Shown here one piece after another: positions 44,240-56,736 of a stretch of 64,000 bases of DNA (positions are counted from its first letter, which is position 1; every line of letters begins with the position of its first letter). Where the stretch lies: contig CM042689.1 of the NCBI GenBank assembly GCA_023614405.1, positions 329,072,305 through 329,136,304 of the forward strand, given 5' to 3'. A program made the position numbers and the translations under genes. The stretch is from Avena insularis. Taxonomy: Eukaryota > Streptophyta > Magnoliopsida > Poales > Poaceae. The notes under the pieces were generated by a model, which ran no database searches, was not told the origin of the DNA, and saw nothing but the letters and a program-made list of their open reading frames with translations.

Positions 44240-44720
44240 GGCCTCTTCGTTGCTTTCTCTCCCAACGTGCCGAAGCTCACAGCCGTCAAAGTCTCCTTCG
44301 AGTGCGTTGTAGAGTGCGCGGTACACAATCATGTTGGCGGTGTGCGCGTCGCACTCGTTCATCGTCTATTGGACGACAAGATTTGAATCGCCGTAGATGA
44401 CTAGGTGCATTGCACCGCAGATCTTGGCCATCCTCATGTCGTGGATGAGGGCCTCGTACTCGGCTACGTTATTGGAAGCTCGAAATTCCATCCGGTGGAC
44501 GTACTTCATCTTGTCGCCCTGCGGGGAAGTCAGTATGACCCCGGCTCTTGCTCCAACCTCGTGCTTGGAGCCATCGAAGTACATTGTCCATGACTGCGTC
44601 ATGTCCGGAGTGTCCGGCAGCTGCAGTTCCATCCAGTGGACTAGGAAATCCGGTAGGACCTGGGACTTAATCGCGTGGAGCTTCTCATATACTATTTCTA
44701 GAGGTGACAGCTTGATGCCC
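44240..44720 (-). pseudogene. Element B second (archaeal-type) RNase H
   Basis: On the minus strand: MYFDGSKHEVGARAGVIL near 44595 (first Asp), EFRASNNVAEYEALIHDM near 44490 (Glu), YGDSNLVVQ near 44390 (Asp), and the final ESNEEADRLAN block near 44240 in a neighbouring frame. An extra RNase H of this kind after the normal RT-RNase H is characteristic of Tat-lineage gypsy elements. A frameshift near 44366 splits it. Confidence 0.85.
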
Positions 44721-45964
44721 CACAAGGCCACGCGTCCTGTGGCCTCCGGGTTGTTCAGGATGCTGTTCAGGGGTGCTTCATTGACGACCATCACCTGATG
44801 CTCCTGGAAGTAGTGGCTTAGCCAACAAGCCGTCATGAGCATGCCGTAGGCGAGTTTCTGGTAGTGAGGATACCTCTGCTTTTTCGGCGTCAATACCTCG
44901 CTGAGGTAGTATATTGGGCGTTGTACCCCATGGGTCTTGCCATCTTCGGGTCATTCGACCACGAGCATGGTGCTTACCACCTGGTGTGTAGCTGCTATGT
45001 ATAGCAGTAGAGGCTCGCGCTCCTTTGGTGTGACCAAGACGGGCGAGGTGGAGAGAAGCCGCTTCAGATCTTCGAATGCGTTGTCCGCTTTGGGCGTCCA
45101 CTCGAATTTGTCTGCTTTGCGTAGCAGCTGATAGAAAGGCAGGGCCTTTTCGCCCATGCGGCTGATGAACCTGCTCAACGCCGCGATTCGTCCGGCAAGC
45201 TGCTGGACGCCTTTGAGGTTCCTCGGCTTCTCCATGGCCATTATGGCTCGGGTTTTCTTCGGGTTCGCCTCGATCCCTCGCTGGGAGATGAAGTAGCCAA
45301 GTAGTTGACCATATGGGACGCCGAAGGCGCACTTTTCTGGGTTTAGCTTGATCTTGTATCGATCAAGGTTGTCAAACGTCTCGCGGAGATTGTCGATCAG
45401 TGTTTTGGCCTCCCTTGTTATGATTACTATGTTTTCGACATAGACTTGTATGTTGCGGCCGATATGGTTTTTCAGGCATGCCTGCATGCATCGCTGGTAC
45501 GTGGCACCTGCGTTCTTCAACCCGAAGGGCATTGTGTTGTAGCAGAACACTTTGAATGGCGTGATGAACGCCGTTTTCTCCTGATCTTCGACCTTTAGTT
45601 GAATCTAGTTGTAGCTTGAGTAGGCGTCGAGGAAGGAGAGCTTCTCGCATCCTGTAGTCGAATCGATGATCTGATCGATCTGAGGGAGAGGGAAGTGATC
45701 CTTTGGGCGGTGCTTGTTCAACGATGTGAAGTCCACGCACATCCGCAGGATGTCCGTGTCCTTTTTGGGGACCATCACGGTGTTGGCGAGCCACTCTCTT
45801 TCCTTGATCTCCCTGATGAAATTGGCATCGAGTAGTCTGTTGACTTCGACTCCGATGGCTTCAGCCCGCGGTTCGAACAGTCGTCGGATGGACTGTTTGA
45901 CGGGCTTGGCGTCTGGAAATACGTTAAGTGCGTGCTCGGCGAATTCCCTGGGAACTCCTAGCAT
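44721..45964 (-). pseudogene. Element B reverse transcriptase and first RNase H
   Basis: RT begins around 45964 with MCVDFTSLNKHRPKDHFPLP near 45745 and FLDAYSSYN near 45615 (first catalytic Asp). After a frame change it continues from 45550 (MPFGLKNAGATYQR). The position of the YxDD catalytic box reads YVENI (near 45440), so both aspartates are replaced. The connection and first RNase H follow (FEWTPKADNAFEDLK, then LYYLSE-type sequence and QRYPHYQKLAYGM in other frames). Frameshifts occur near 45600 and 44950. The copy could not have reverse transcribed itself in its present state. Confidence 0.88.
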
Positions 45965-46184
45965 GTCCGCAGGACACCAGGCGAAGATTTCCCAGCGCTC
46001 ACGGAGGAATTCGACGAGCGCGCTTTCCTATGCGGGGCTGAGGTCATTGGCGATCAGCGCCATCTTGGAGGCGTCCGTTGGGCGGACTTGCACCTTCTTT
46101 GTGTTGACTGTGGAGTCGAAAGACATGTCGGGTGCGTTGTGCCTTGTGACTGGGGGTGCCCGTTGTCTGTCACCTCTCGGAGCC

Positions 46185-46787
46185 TTATGAGCTCCTCCTG
46201 CATGCCGAATGACTGAGAGATTCTGTTGAAGTCCCTGTCGCAGTGATCCGATCGGGTGAAGCTCCCGTGGACCATGATGATGCCCCTAGGTCCTGGCATC
46301 TTGAGTAGCAGGTATGTGTAGTGCGGTACTGCCAGGAACCGTGCGAATGCCACGCGCCCGAGGATGCGTCGTATTGTGATGGCCAGTCCACTACTTCGAA
46401 CTCGAGTCGCTCGCACCGAAAGTTATCGGGCTTGCCGAAGATGACGTCAAGCCATAACTTTCCCATGGGGAATATGCCCTTTCCTGGGACGATGTCGTGA
46501 AACATTGTGTCAGATTGTTCCAGGCTGCACAGCGGGATCCGCATTGCTGCTAAGGTGCTGGCGAACATCAGATTGATGCCGCTGCCGCCATCCATGAAGA
46601 CGCGGCTCATATCAAACCCTCTGATCTGCGCCTTGAGCACCAGGGCAGCATGACCTGGGCGAGGGACCTGGCGGGGGTGATCCGAACGGCTGAACGTGAT
46701 GCAGGACTCTGAACCGCTGAGGTACTCAGGGATGGCGGGTGGAGCGGTCACGGCCAGATTGACCTGACGGGTGATTTTATTTTGCAC
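46185..46787 (-). pseudogene. Element B aspartic protease region
   Basis: On the minus strand the frame gives RVFMDGGSGINLMF near 46590, the active-site DGG form seen in Tat-type gypsy elements, preceded by FSRSDHPRQVPRPGHAALV. The protease matures Gag and Pol. The frame is lost near 46390 before the RT region begins; the intervening 45965-46184 is pol linker. Confidence 0.82.
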
Positions 46788-49079
46788 CCTGTTTGTTGGG
46801 CGCCTTTTTGGATCATCAGTGATCCTTTTGGCATGGGGTACCCGTTTTCGCCATTGTTCTGCGCAGGTGCGATTGGATGATTCGAAGGTCCCACGGGTGG
46901 TGGTGGAGGAGCTCCGTGGGCGAGGTCACCTGGTGCGGGTGCGTTCCCGTATCCAGGGTTCGGGGCTTGTTGCCTCATGTGGGACATGCTCTCGCTGAGT
47001 TTCTGGAACTCACGACAGTCCTTGAGCATGTGGCTTGCCTTATTTTTTACCATCCTGCTTGTCGATGTAGAAGTGGATGGTGCATGGACCCGACAATTTG
47101 TCGTATGCCGAGGGTCCATCGTTGCGGCCGCGGCGTTTCCATGACTGCGCTGGGCGTCCTCCATCGCGGAAGTTGTTTCCATGGTATCCGCCGCTGTTGC
47201 GATTGCCTTCGCTGTGGCAGTCGGCGTAGCCGGCCGCGACCATGTCGGGTCCGTCGCGATCGTCGTTGACGCACGATCTTCTCTTGCTACAGCGTTCACG
47301 CCAATGGCCGTAGTCATCTAACTCCTCCGAGTGTGCTCGGTGGACGGAGTCCTTGCCATCTGCCCACCTGTTGGCGATGTCCATGAGGTGGTCGAGTGTC
47401 TTGGGCTTGACGCGCCCAAGTTCTTCCTTGAAGTCCTGGCGTTTGACGCCATCCTTGAAGGTTTCGATTGCTCTCTCCTCAGAGATGTGCGCCGCGGAGT
47501 TCTTGGTGTTGGACCAGCGTAGTATGTATGAGCGAATGGATTCGCCCGTTCGTTGGGTGCAGGCCCGTAGCTCCTCGATCGAGGCTGGACTCTTGCTGGT
47601 GCCCTTGAAGTTTCGGATGAAACTGTACGCCAGTTCCTCCCAGCTTCGGATGGATCCCGAGGATAGGCTGCTGAGCCATCTGAGTTACGCCTGTCAGCTG
47701 CAACTGAAGGCATTGCAGGGCGGTGTTCTTGTTTCTGCTGTGTAGCTTGACGGACGACAGGTGGTCGCTGAGCCACGCCTTGGGGTCCTGTGTGCCGTCA
47801 AACTTCGGAGTGTCCAAAGGAATCTTGAAGTTCCACGGCATCCGCGTCCGTCGGACGGATCTGCTGAAGCATCGAGCTCCACAGAGTTCTCCTTCGTCGT
47901 CGTCCTCCTCGGATTCGGACGAGCATACGCGCTTGGCACGTGCTTTGTCGATCTTGCGTTGGGTGAGCTCGCTTCGAGCGTCGTAGTCGCGGCTGCGACG
48001 CCATGAGCTCTTGTGCCGCCAAGGTAGGTCATGTTCTTCCTCGTCGGATGAGGGTGTAGGACTGCGGTTGAACCTGACCGTAGCCTTCTTCTTTGGCTCC
48101 TCAGGGACTTCTCCGTGGAGCGCAGCTCCCACGAGTCCAAGTCCGTCCAGTGCGGAGTTATGCATGGCCCTCTTCGGGTCCCCCACTAGAGGTGGATGGG
48201 ACGCGAGGTATGTGATGGCTGCCATGATCGCAGCTTGCGGTGTCTTCGGGATGACGTTGCTGTTGGCATCCATCTCCATGAAGGATGTGTTGAGGGTTCG
48301 GGTCACCTCACGACGTGCAGCGGGGTCCATGTTCTCCATGCGAGAACGGTGCTTGTTGTCGTGGTTGCCGTGCGAGCTGGAGCCGCCCATGGCGGAGAGC
48401 GCAGCTCACCACGCACTGGACTCCGAGGCCGCTTGCTTGCGCTTGTCAAGCACTTCTTGCATCTTCACCTGCTTTTTGTGCTCTTCGACGAGGAGCAGGT
48501 GGTACGCCATCAGTAGGTCCCACGAGGCACCCACAGACATGATCTTGTTGCCTGCCACGGCTTCGCGTGCTTGAGCCCATCCTTCCTCGCTGAGGTGGAT
48601 TACCCGATTGGGATCGGTGTCCTCCTCGTTGGGCGGGGGGACTGGTTTATCCTGTTCTCGACGTTTCTACCCTGCGGGTTGGGTGGCAGGTTGTGTTCCT
48701 GATCTACGTTGCTCTGGATGACTGCGGCGCATTGGTAGCGCTCGTAGATCGGATCGCTGCTGCCGCAGCTTTCGGATCCGGAACCGTAGGTCCCTTCCTC
48801 CGATGGTGGATCGCACAGATCTGAGTTGCAGTTGTTGCTATCATAGGACTCATCTGTCGATGGTGATGTGCGTAGCATGGGATGTTAAGCCCATGAAGCG
48901 GGCTTGATCAATGGCAGGGGCACCCGCTCTCGGAGATGGAGAGTGTCGTTCTGCCCCACCTGGAAGCAGAAGCTCCCGAACAGGATCTCGAGCCCGTCGC
49001 CAACGGGTTCGAAGTCCTTCAGAGTGGCTGGCGAGTGGGCGGTGAAGTCGAAAGCACCGAAGAGGAGATGGCTCTCCAT
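46788..49079 (-). pseudogene. Element B gag
   Basis: The likely start is ATG at 49079 on the minus strand (MESHLLFGAFDF), about 65 bp after the primer-binding site. A polar, Ser/Glu-rich N-terminus (48878-48600) and a conserved block with NTSFMEMDANSNVIPKTPQ (near 48300) follow, then the capsid-like region with MPWNFKIPLDTPKFDG near 47840. The C-terminal part (47317-46790) is His/Gly/Asn-rich with no clear CCHC knuckle. At least four frame changes occur. The same N-terminal block is found in element C at 56307-56750. Confidence 0.8.
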
Positions 49080-49142
49080 CGCTGAGGAGTTGTAGATCGC
49101 TTTGGTTGGGACTATCACGATCGCACAATCAGAGCCCCCAGT

Positions 49143-49160
49143 TCCCATAGACGGCGCCAA
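49143..49160 (-). promoter_or_regulatory. Primer-binding site of element B
   Basis: The minus strand reads tggcgccgtctatggga two bases inside the 5' LTR. The same site, with small differences, follows the LTR of element C (tggcgtcgtctgtggga, 55684-55700). Confidence 0.75.
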
Positions 49161-49161
49161 T

Positions 49162-51470
49162 TGACGAGGTTTAATCTTGTCAATGCCCATTGTTATGAGC
49201 TTGGGATGCTGGAGATCGCGGAACGGTTAGCAAACAAGCAACACGCGGACACGAGGTTTACCCAGGTTCAGGCCCTCGGAGGGAAAACCCTACTCCTGCT
49301 TGTCTGCTCTTGATTACGGCGGAACCAAAAGTTACAAGTGTGCGCAGATGCAATCTGGCGTGGAGGTGTGTATGCGATGGTATGAAGTGCCCTCCTAGCC
49401 TTTATATGGAGATAGGCAGGTCCCGGACACAGATCAAGTCAGTTACAGGTTTTAGGGTTTGTGTTGGAAATATGCCCAAGAGGCAATAATAAAGTGGTTA
49501 TTATCATATCTTCATGCTTATGATAAATGTTTACATACCATGCTATGATTGTATTAACCGGAAACATTAATACTCGTGTGATTTGTAAACATAAAAGAGT
49601 CCCTGGTAAAGCCTCTTATTAAACTAGCTTGTTGGTTAATATATGATCATGGTTTCCTGATCATGAACATAGAGATGTTATTAACAACAGGGTCATATCA
49701 TTAGGAGAATGATATGATGGACATACTCCTATAGTTAAACGTAGCATAAAGATCAAGTCATTTAATATAGTTCATTTGCTATATGCTTTCTCATACATAG
49801 TAACCTAATTCCTTTGACCATGAGATCATGCTAATCACCATCACCGGAAGGATACTTTGATGACATCAAACGCCACACCATAAATTGGTGGCTATAAAGG
49901 TGGCATTGAGTGTTCAGAAAGTATGTGCTGAGGCACATGGATCAAGAATGGGATTTGTCCATCCATATGACGGATAGATATACTCTGGTCCCTCTCGGTG
50001 GAATGTCATCCAATTAGCTTGCAAGCATGTGACTGGCTCACAAGGGATCACATATCACGGGAACAATAAAAGAGTACTTATCGGTAACGAGGTTGAACTA
50101 GGTATGCAGAGATACCGACGATCAGAACCTCGGATAAGTAAATTATCGTGAGACAAAAGGGAAATTGGTATCATATGTAAGTGGTTCATTCGATCGCAAA
50201 GTAATCGTAGAAATATGTGGGAGCCATATGAATTTCCAGATTCCTCTATTGGTTATTGATCGGAGAAGTGTCTCGATCATGTCCGCATAATTCACGAACC
50301 GTAGGGAGACACACTTAAGGATTCGATGTTGTTTAGTAGATATGGAATGTTAATAGGGATAACGAATGTTGTTCGGAGTCTCGGATGGGATCCGGGATAT
50401 CACGAGGAGATCCGGAATGGTCCGGAGAATAAGATTCATATAAGGAAAGTCTGATTTCGGAGTTCGGGAAAGTTTCTGATGGTTTCATCAGAGAGGTTCT
50501 AGAAGGGTCTAGAAGGTTCATCGGACCGGAAGGGGAATGGTCCATGAATGTGTCATGGATATGTGGAATGATTGGATAATATCCTAGGTCACTTGATGTT
50601 GGCATTTGTAAGAGAGAAATAAAGCTCTAAATTGAAAGTCAAATGGGAAGTTTGAAAAGTCAAACTAGAACAATGGTTTCCTAGTTGGAGAAGAAACAAG
50701 TCCTTCTCTCAATCCAACTTGGGTTTGGGTTTGGATTCAAACCCACCCCTCCCAAGGCTGCCCCTCCCTCTCATAAATAGAAGGGGAGGGCTGCCCCAAA
50801 CACACAAGAGCCAAGCCCTCCCCACACCAGCGCCGCCGCCGCTCGCCGCCGCTGACACCTCCTCCTCCTCCTCCCGGTCATCTAAACCCTAGATCTCCAG
50901 GAAACCCTAATTCACCATAACTCGCATCCGGCTTAGGCGAAGCCCTGCGGGATCTTCCCTCTACTTTCGACTCCATGCCGTCGTGCTGCCGGAATCGCGA
51001 GGGGAGAACTACAACCTCCGTTGTCTGCTGGAACGAGGGAGAGGAAGGTCTTCATCGAGCATCAACGGTGACCGATCATGAAGCGCTTTAACGCAGCACC
51101 GGAAGGATCGTCTCGCGATCTTGAGATCGGCAAGGTATTTACTACATCACCCACGAGAATCTGCTCTCATTAACCGCTTTGGAATCTTCGAGGGTGAGTG
51201 CTTCTATCGACTCGTTGCTACAATCTAGTAGATAGATCTTGGCTTGTTTGTGTGCATGCGGTAGAATTTTTTTTGTTTTCCATGCTACGAGCCCCTACAG
51301 TTTGCCCCTTTGAATATCCTATCTATTCTAGTCTTGCTGTCCAAGGATCCGAAGACATCCTGGGCTTGGGCCACCTGAAAGTCTTCATGGGCCGTGTATA
51401 TTCTTGTGGGCCTTCCTTGGGATGGACCAGGTATGCTAATTTCATGTACCCGTGGGGTATAACCATGTCA
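49162..51470 (-). mobile_element. Element B 5' LTR, interrupted
   Basis: LTR sequence at 49162-49461 and 51305-51470 (466 bp together), split by a solo Angela LTR. It ends in ACCATGTCA followed by the target duplication ccttt at 51471-51475. Confidence 0.92.
49462..51299 (+). mobile_element. Solo Angela-type copia LTR
   Basis: 1838 bp, starting TGTTGGAAATATGCCC and ending CCCCTACA, with exact 5-bp target duplication gtttg at 49457-49461 and 51300-51304. It is closely similar to the 5' LTR at 58082-59976. No internal sequence remains, so it arose by LTR-LTR recombination after insertion into element B. Confidence 0.95.
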
Positions 51471-51475
51471 CCTTT

Positions 51476-52577
51476 AGATCTAAATAGTGCTCCCTTAGCC
51501 TCTTTGGTTGCTCAATAAGAGAAAGTTGATGTGAACTTCACTAGAAACAACAATTTCAACAACAATGCCTATAGGAATAATTTTGGTAGTAACAACAATT
51601 ATAGGCCTTATCCGACTAATAATGGCAATACCTATGGAAACTCCTACAACAATACTAGAAGTGCCCCCTCTGAACTTGAAGTCATGCTCAAAGACTTTAT
51701 TAGTAAACAAACCACTTTCAACAATACTGTGGAGGAAAAGCTTTTAAATGTTGAGAAAAATATTTCCTCTTTGTCTGAAGCACAGTCCTCTTTGATTAAT
51801 AAAATGGCTGCTAAACCTGAAACCATGGAAAGTACCTTTGATGCTACCCATGCCATACAAGTTACTATTGATGAAAATGTTAGACCTTTAGCCCAACTTC
51901 ATGCTAAGTGGGAAATGGAAGCTGAAATTGCTAGAAACAATAGTGTGTGCACCATCACCACCACTAATATGGATGCCACTAAACCACAAGAAGTCTCTAT
52001 TCCTCCTCCTACAATGCCTAAGCCCAATGAATCTAATACTAGTGATGCTAAGTTTGATTTTGATCTTGATGGTTTCAATATTTCTGAAGTGATTATGTTC
52101 CTGCAAAAGCTTGCTAGAAGTCCTGATGCTAGTGATATGCATGTAGCTTTCACCAAACACATTACAGATGATCTTGTTAAAATTAAGGAAGAGAAGTTGA
52201 AACACAAATCTTCTATTCCTAGGAAAGTAGAAGATAGTTGGGAACCCATTATTAATATGCAAGTGAATGACTTTGATCTCAAAGATTCATGTGATCTTGG
52301 TTCTAGTGTCTCTATTATCCCTAGGAAGATTTATGCAATGCTTGATTTGACACCTTTGGAAGATTGTTATTTGGATGCCCCACTTAATGATAATGCTAAG
52401 AAGAAAATCATGGCGAGTGTTAATGATGTTCTTATTATGGTTAACAATGCTTATGTCCATGTTGATTTCTATGTTTTGGATATTGAATACAATGCTTCCT
52501 GTCCTACTACTTTGGGAAGACATTTTCTTAGAACTGTTGGTGCCATCATCCATATGAAAGAAGACACCATTAAATAA
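51476..52577 (+). pseudogene. Element A gag end and protease-like region
   Basis: Continuation of A's ORF after element B. A TAA at 51516-51518 interrupts it, then the frame is open to 52577. It contains an Asn-rich stretch (NNNFNNNAYRNN), a predicted coiled coil (EEKLLNVEKNISSLSEAQ) and, near 52290-52320, CDLGSSVSIIP, an aspartic-protease-like active site with DLG. The ORF ends with GRHFLRTVGAIIHMKEDTIK, a typical end of the protease fold. No RT follows. Confidence 0.8.
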
Positions 52578-55190
52578 CAATTTCCATTCAAGAAAGGTAT
52601 TTAACACTTCCCTATGAGGAGAGAGAAGTTGCCTTTTGCTCCTCCTTTGAAAGCAAGGTTTGATGTTAATACTTCTTCATTTGAAAATACTTGATTCTTG
52701 TTTCTTGTGCCTAACTTAAAGGCGTTAAAGAAAAGTACTTGTTGGGAGATAACCCAAGAGTTTTCTTGAGTCTTGGAAGTTATTACTTCAGTAATGACCT
52801 CTTCTTATCCTTTTTGTTTGCTTTTTGTGCCAAGAATGACCTCTAATGAGAGGGAAGTAAGATTTGGGGAGTTGCTGTCCTGAAACAGATTTTAGTGATC
52901 CACCATAAAAATTCGTGAGGAATCTATGTAAGTCCGATTGAGCTGATATTTTACAAATAAATCACCCAGTATGTTAGCTAACTTTCGTTAGTTTAACACT
53001 TTTTGATTTGAGCAACATAAGGTCTTTGAAAAAATAGGTTTCTACCTACTGGTCTGTTTTGACAGATTTCTGCCATTATTTGCATTTGCTTCTTATTGAT
53101 TCCTTTTTGGGTTCTTTTTGGGAAATTGAGATTTTTGAGGGAATTGCTACAGTATCTTGTGTTTTTAGTGAAATTTTGTTGTTCTAAAGCTAAACCCAAG
53201 GGTCTATTATCTTTTGAATACACTAATGTTGCTAATGAAGATTGTGTGAAGTTTTGTATGAAGGAAAAATCTCAGGTGTAGAGAGAGAATGATGTAATGA
53301 GATGAAGAATGGACAAAATATCAAGCTTAGGGATGTCACCCCGTGTCACCCCAAGAAATATTCAAGAGGTACAAGCGTCAAAGCTTGGGGATGCCCAAGG
53401 CATCCCCTTCTTCATCAATAAAAAGCTCTGGTCTTTCTAGACACTTCGTTTTATTGATTCATGCACTGTTGTGTTATTCTTGGAGCGTCTTAGTTTTCGT
53501 TTGCTTTGCTTAGTTTGCTTGAGTAAAGTAGTTTGGACCCCCGTTCTCGGTGTGTTGTTTCAAATAAGTTGATTGGTGTTGGAAAGGAGTAGAAAGTTCT
53601 TGCTTGAGTAGTGCAAGAGGAGCTTGCTTTGACTGTGACTTAGACTTTAGCATGTCATGCTAGGTGTTGTTTTGACCTTATGCTTAGTGATTATTGCTGT
53701 AGCATTACTTGTTCCAAACAATTGGGATTGCTTAGTGTGACTTGAAAGAATCATGCGTTGTTTTAGCATGCAAAAGCTTAGTATTGTGGTATTCTCCTTT
53801 GATCCCTTGTTTGGGTTGACTTGGCACATGCTCACACCATGCTATGACTATGAACAAGTCACCATAGCCTCTATGATCATTTAGTCCTTGACTTGTAGTA
53901 CCACTCTATGCTTTGATTAGTAATGTTTTGTCGCTCTGCATGATTATGGCCATTATTGCTCTCTTAGTTGGTCGCTCTCGGTCTTTTGCTAGCCTCCACT
54001 TGTATGAGTAAGCTCTACTCATGCATCCAACTCCCAAGAAACCAAGTTATTCCAAAGTGTCCACTATAAATTCATATGCATGGTGTGTTACACCATTCCA
54101 AGTATATTCTTGTTTTCATCTACCTTCCAATTAAAAAGTATTTTGTTATGCGAAAACTTAGTGATTAAAGCTCTCAAAAACTTGATGGCACACTTATTTT
54201 TCTTGCCCCTAATAAACTTGAACCATTGTGTCATCTATGTTGTATATGCTTGCACTTATATGTTGGAATTAGCAGAATCGTGTTGTCACGGGGAACGCTT
54301 TCAACATTGCACTTGTACATTGTACACAGTTGATATCATGCTCTTTTGTCTATAGATGTCGTCGGTGTGAAATAAAAGGGGAGCTTGTAAGTCCATGGAG
54401 TTATGTATGTGTGTTAGAGAAACGCCTGGGCCGCTAGCCTAAGCCATGCCTAATCTTGGTGGAAACTTGCAGCATCACCATAATGAGCAATCTATGAAGC
54501 ATCCTTAATAAAAACCTATGCAATTAGCAAATAAAAAGATCGCTGAGATGCTCATTGTCTGCTTGCCTTGTCATTTTGGTTATGGGATAGCTCCTGTACC
54601 ATGTGCAAGGGGTACCCTGTTGGCGGTTCTCTATGATACACATGTACTTACTATGACAAGAACTTACAGGTGACTAAAGTTGAGTAGCATGAGGAGCGGC
54701 CCTCGTATTCAAGGGACATGAGATTGCCAAATTATACTTTATCAAGCATATACTCCATAGTTTGTTCACTTTAACCTTAATCATTTCAAGATGCTTATGA
54801 TAGGGGCAATGAGGGCTGAAAGCTAACAGGTACCATAATTTTTTGAAGCTCTTTTTGAAACTTGAAATCCCTGCTTCCCTTTATGAAGGGCCTTTCTTCC
54901 ACCATTATATTGAGTCTCCACCTTCTATCTTTAGGCACCAGTTAAGAGAGCATAGTTGCCATTCTTAGTTCTATGTGCATTGTTCCAAAACTTATTGATT
55001 GATGCATATTGTTGATATTGCTTGTTCTTGTGCTATTTGTATCTAGTCACTCTTATGAACTTTGAAGGTGTCCTATGCATCTATTTGCTACTCCATGAGG
55101 GACAAGCTGAATGCCACTATGCTATGTTTTCTGTATGTGAAACAAACAAACGTTTTTCAATGCATGTTATTCATGATCTTTGTTTGCAGC
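52578..55190 (+). other. Element A non-coding interior
   Basis: 2.6 kb after the protease region without RT, RNase H or integrase. It contains tgttgggagataacccaaga (52740-52759), a conserved-looking motif, and T-rich sequence. Only short unconvincing ORFs are present. Confidence 0.7.
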
Positions 55191-56736
55191 TGACATGGTT
55201 ATACCCTATGGGTACACGATATTAGTATACCTGGTCCATCCAAGGAAGGCCCACAAGAACATATGTGGCCTGCGGAGACTTTCGGGTGGCCCAAGCCCAT
55301 GACTCCTTCGGATCCTTGGAGAACAAGACTAGAGTAGATAGAATTTTAAAGGGGCCAACCCTAATCTGTAACCTACTCAACCTAGGCCCGGGACCTTCTT
55401 GACTATATAAAGGCTAGGAGGGCACGGAGAGGAGGACCTCTCAACTCACCGCATACACACCTTCATGCCAGAATGCATCTGCGCACCCCTGTAACTTTCG
55501 GTTCCGCCGTAATCAAGAGCAAACAAGCAGGAGTAGGGTTTTCCCTCCGGGGGCCTGAACCTGGGTAAACTTCATGTCCGCGCGTTGCTTGTTTGCTAAC
55601 CATTCCGCGATCTCCAGCATCCCCATCTTCTCCAAAACCCAAGTCCATAACAATGGGAATTGACGAGATTAAACCTCGTCAATTGGCGTCGTCTGTGGGA
55701 ACTGGGGGAGCTGATTATGCGATCATGGCAGTCCCATCTGAAGCAATCTACAACTCATAGGCCACGGAGATCCACCTCCTCTTCGGCGCTTTCAACTTCA
55801 CCGCCCACTCGCCAACCACCATGAAGGATTTCGAGCCCGTAGGCGACGGGCTCGAGATTCTGTTCGGAAGCTTTTGCTTCCGTGCGTAAATGGCACTCTG
55901 CCTACAGGCGGTGCCGCCACCATCCATCAGGCCCGCTTCGTGGGTCCCACCCATCAGCGTGCTATGCACATCAACGCTGATAGATGAGTCCTATGACAGC
56001 AGCAGCTGCAACTCAGATCTGTGCGGACCTCCATCAGACGAAGGAACCTACGGTTCCGGATCCGAAAGCTACGGCAGCAGCGACCCAATCCGCAGGCGCT
56101 ACCAATGCGTCGTGGTTATTCATGGTGAATCGGAAGTGCCACCAAGTTTAACTGCACCCAACCCACCACCCAATCCACCGCCCAACCCGTAGGCTGGGAA
56201 CGGAGGGAATGGAGGAAACCCTCCCCTCTAGCCCAACGAAGGCGACGCTGACGCCTACCAGAGGACCAACCTCAACGAGGACGGCTGGCGCCAGGCACGC
56301 GAAGCCGTGGCGGGTAACAAGATCCTACCTGTGAATTCTTCACGGGATCTGCTGATGGCATACCACCTCATCCTCATCGGCGAGCACAACAGGCAGGTAA
56401 AACTACAGGAGGAACTCGACAAACACAGGCAGGCAACGTCGGAGTCTAGCGTGCGGCGAGCTGAGCTCTCTGCCGCTGGTGGCTCCAGCTCGCACGGCAA
56501 CCATGCCAACAAGCATCACTCTCGCACAGAGCAGATGGACCCCGCCGCCCGACGTGAGGTCAGCAAAAAACTCAACACATCCTTCATGGAGATGGACATC
56601 AATGGCAACGTCATACCGAAGATGCCACAGGCTGCGATCATGGCAGCCACCACGTACCTCGCGTCCCATCCACCTCTGGTGGGGGACCCGAAGAGTGCCA
56701 TGCACAAGTCCGCGCTAGCCAGACTCGGACTCGTCT
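55191..56736 (+). mobile_element. Element C: truncated B-family copy, plus strand
   Basis: LTR 55191-55681 (491 bp, TGACATGG...CCTCGTCA) is the reverse complement of element B's LTR in form. It is followed by a primer-binding site and the gag N-terminal region. The gag frame at 56307-56750 includes NTSFMEMDINGNVIPKMPQ, matching element B. The copy stops inside gag near 56736, where element A sequence resumes, so the rest was lost by deletion and no target duplication can be checked. Confidence 0.9.

Larger units (their letters stand above)
36859..51470 (-). mobile_element. Element B: Tat/Retand-like gypsy retrotransposon
   Basis: Full-length on the minus strand: 5' LTR 49162-51470 (with a solo LTR inside), PBS 49143-49160, gag, protease, RT, two RNase H regions, integrase, an oppositely transcribed extra gene, and 3' LTR 36859-37355. 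The target duplication ccttt is exact (36854-36858 and 51471-51475). Length without the nested insert is about 12.8 kb. The second RNase H and the antisense gene between integrase and 3' LTR are hallmarks of the Tat lineage. Every pol domain has stops or frameshifts. Confidence 0.93.

Noticed and set aside
43341..44312. Plus-strand frames over element B integrase and RNase H
   Set aside because: Antisense to conserved catalytic motifs; no domain of their own.
46771..48574. Several plus-strand frames over element B gag
   Set aside because: Shadows of the minus-strand gag, whose capsid motifs are clear.
53096..54355. Small hydrophobic frames in the element A interior
   Set aside because: AT-rich non-coding retrotransposon interior; no start context, domain or conservation visible.
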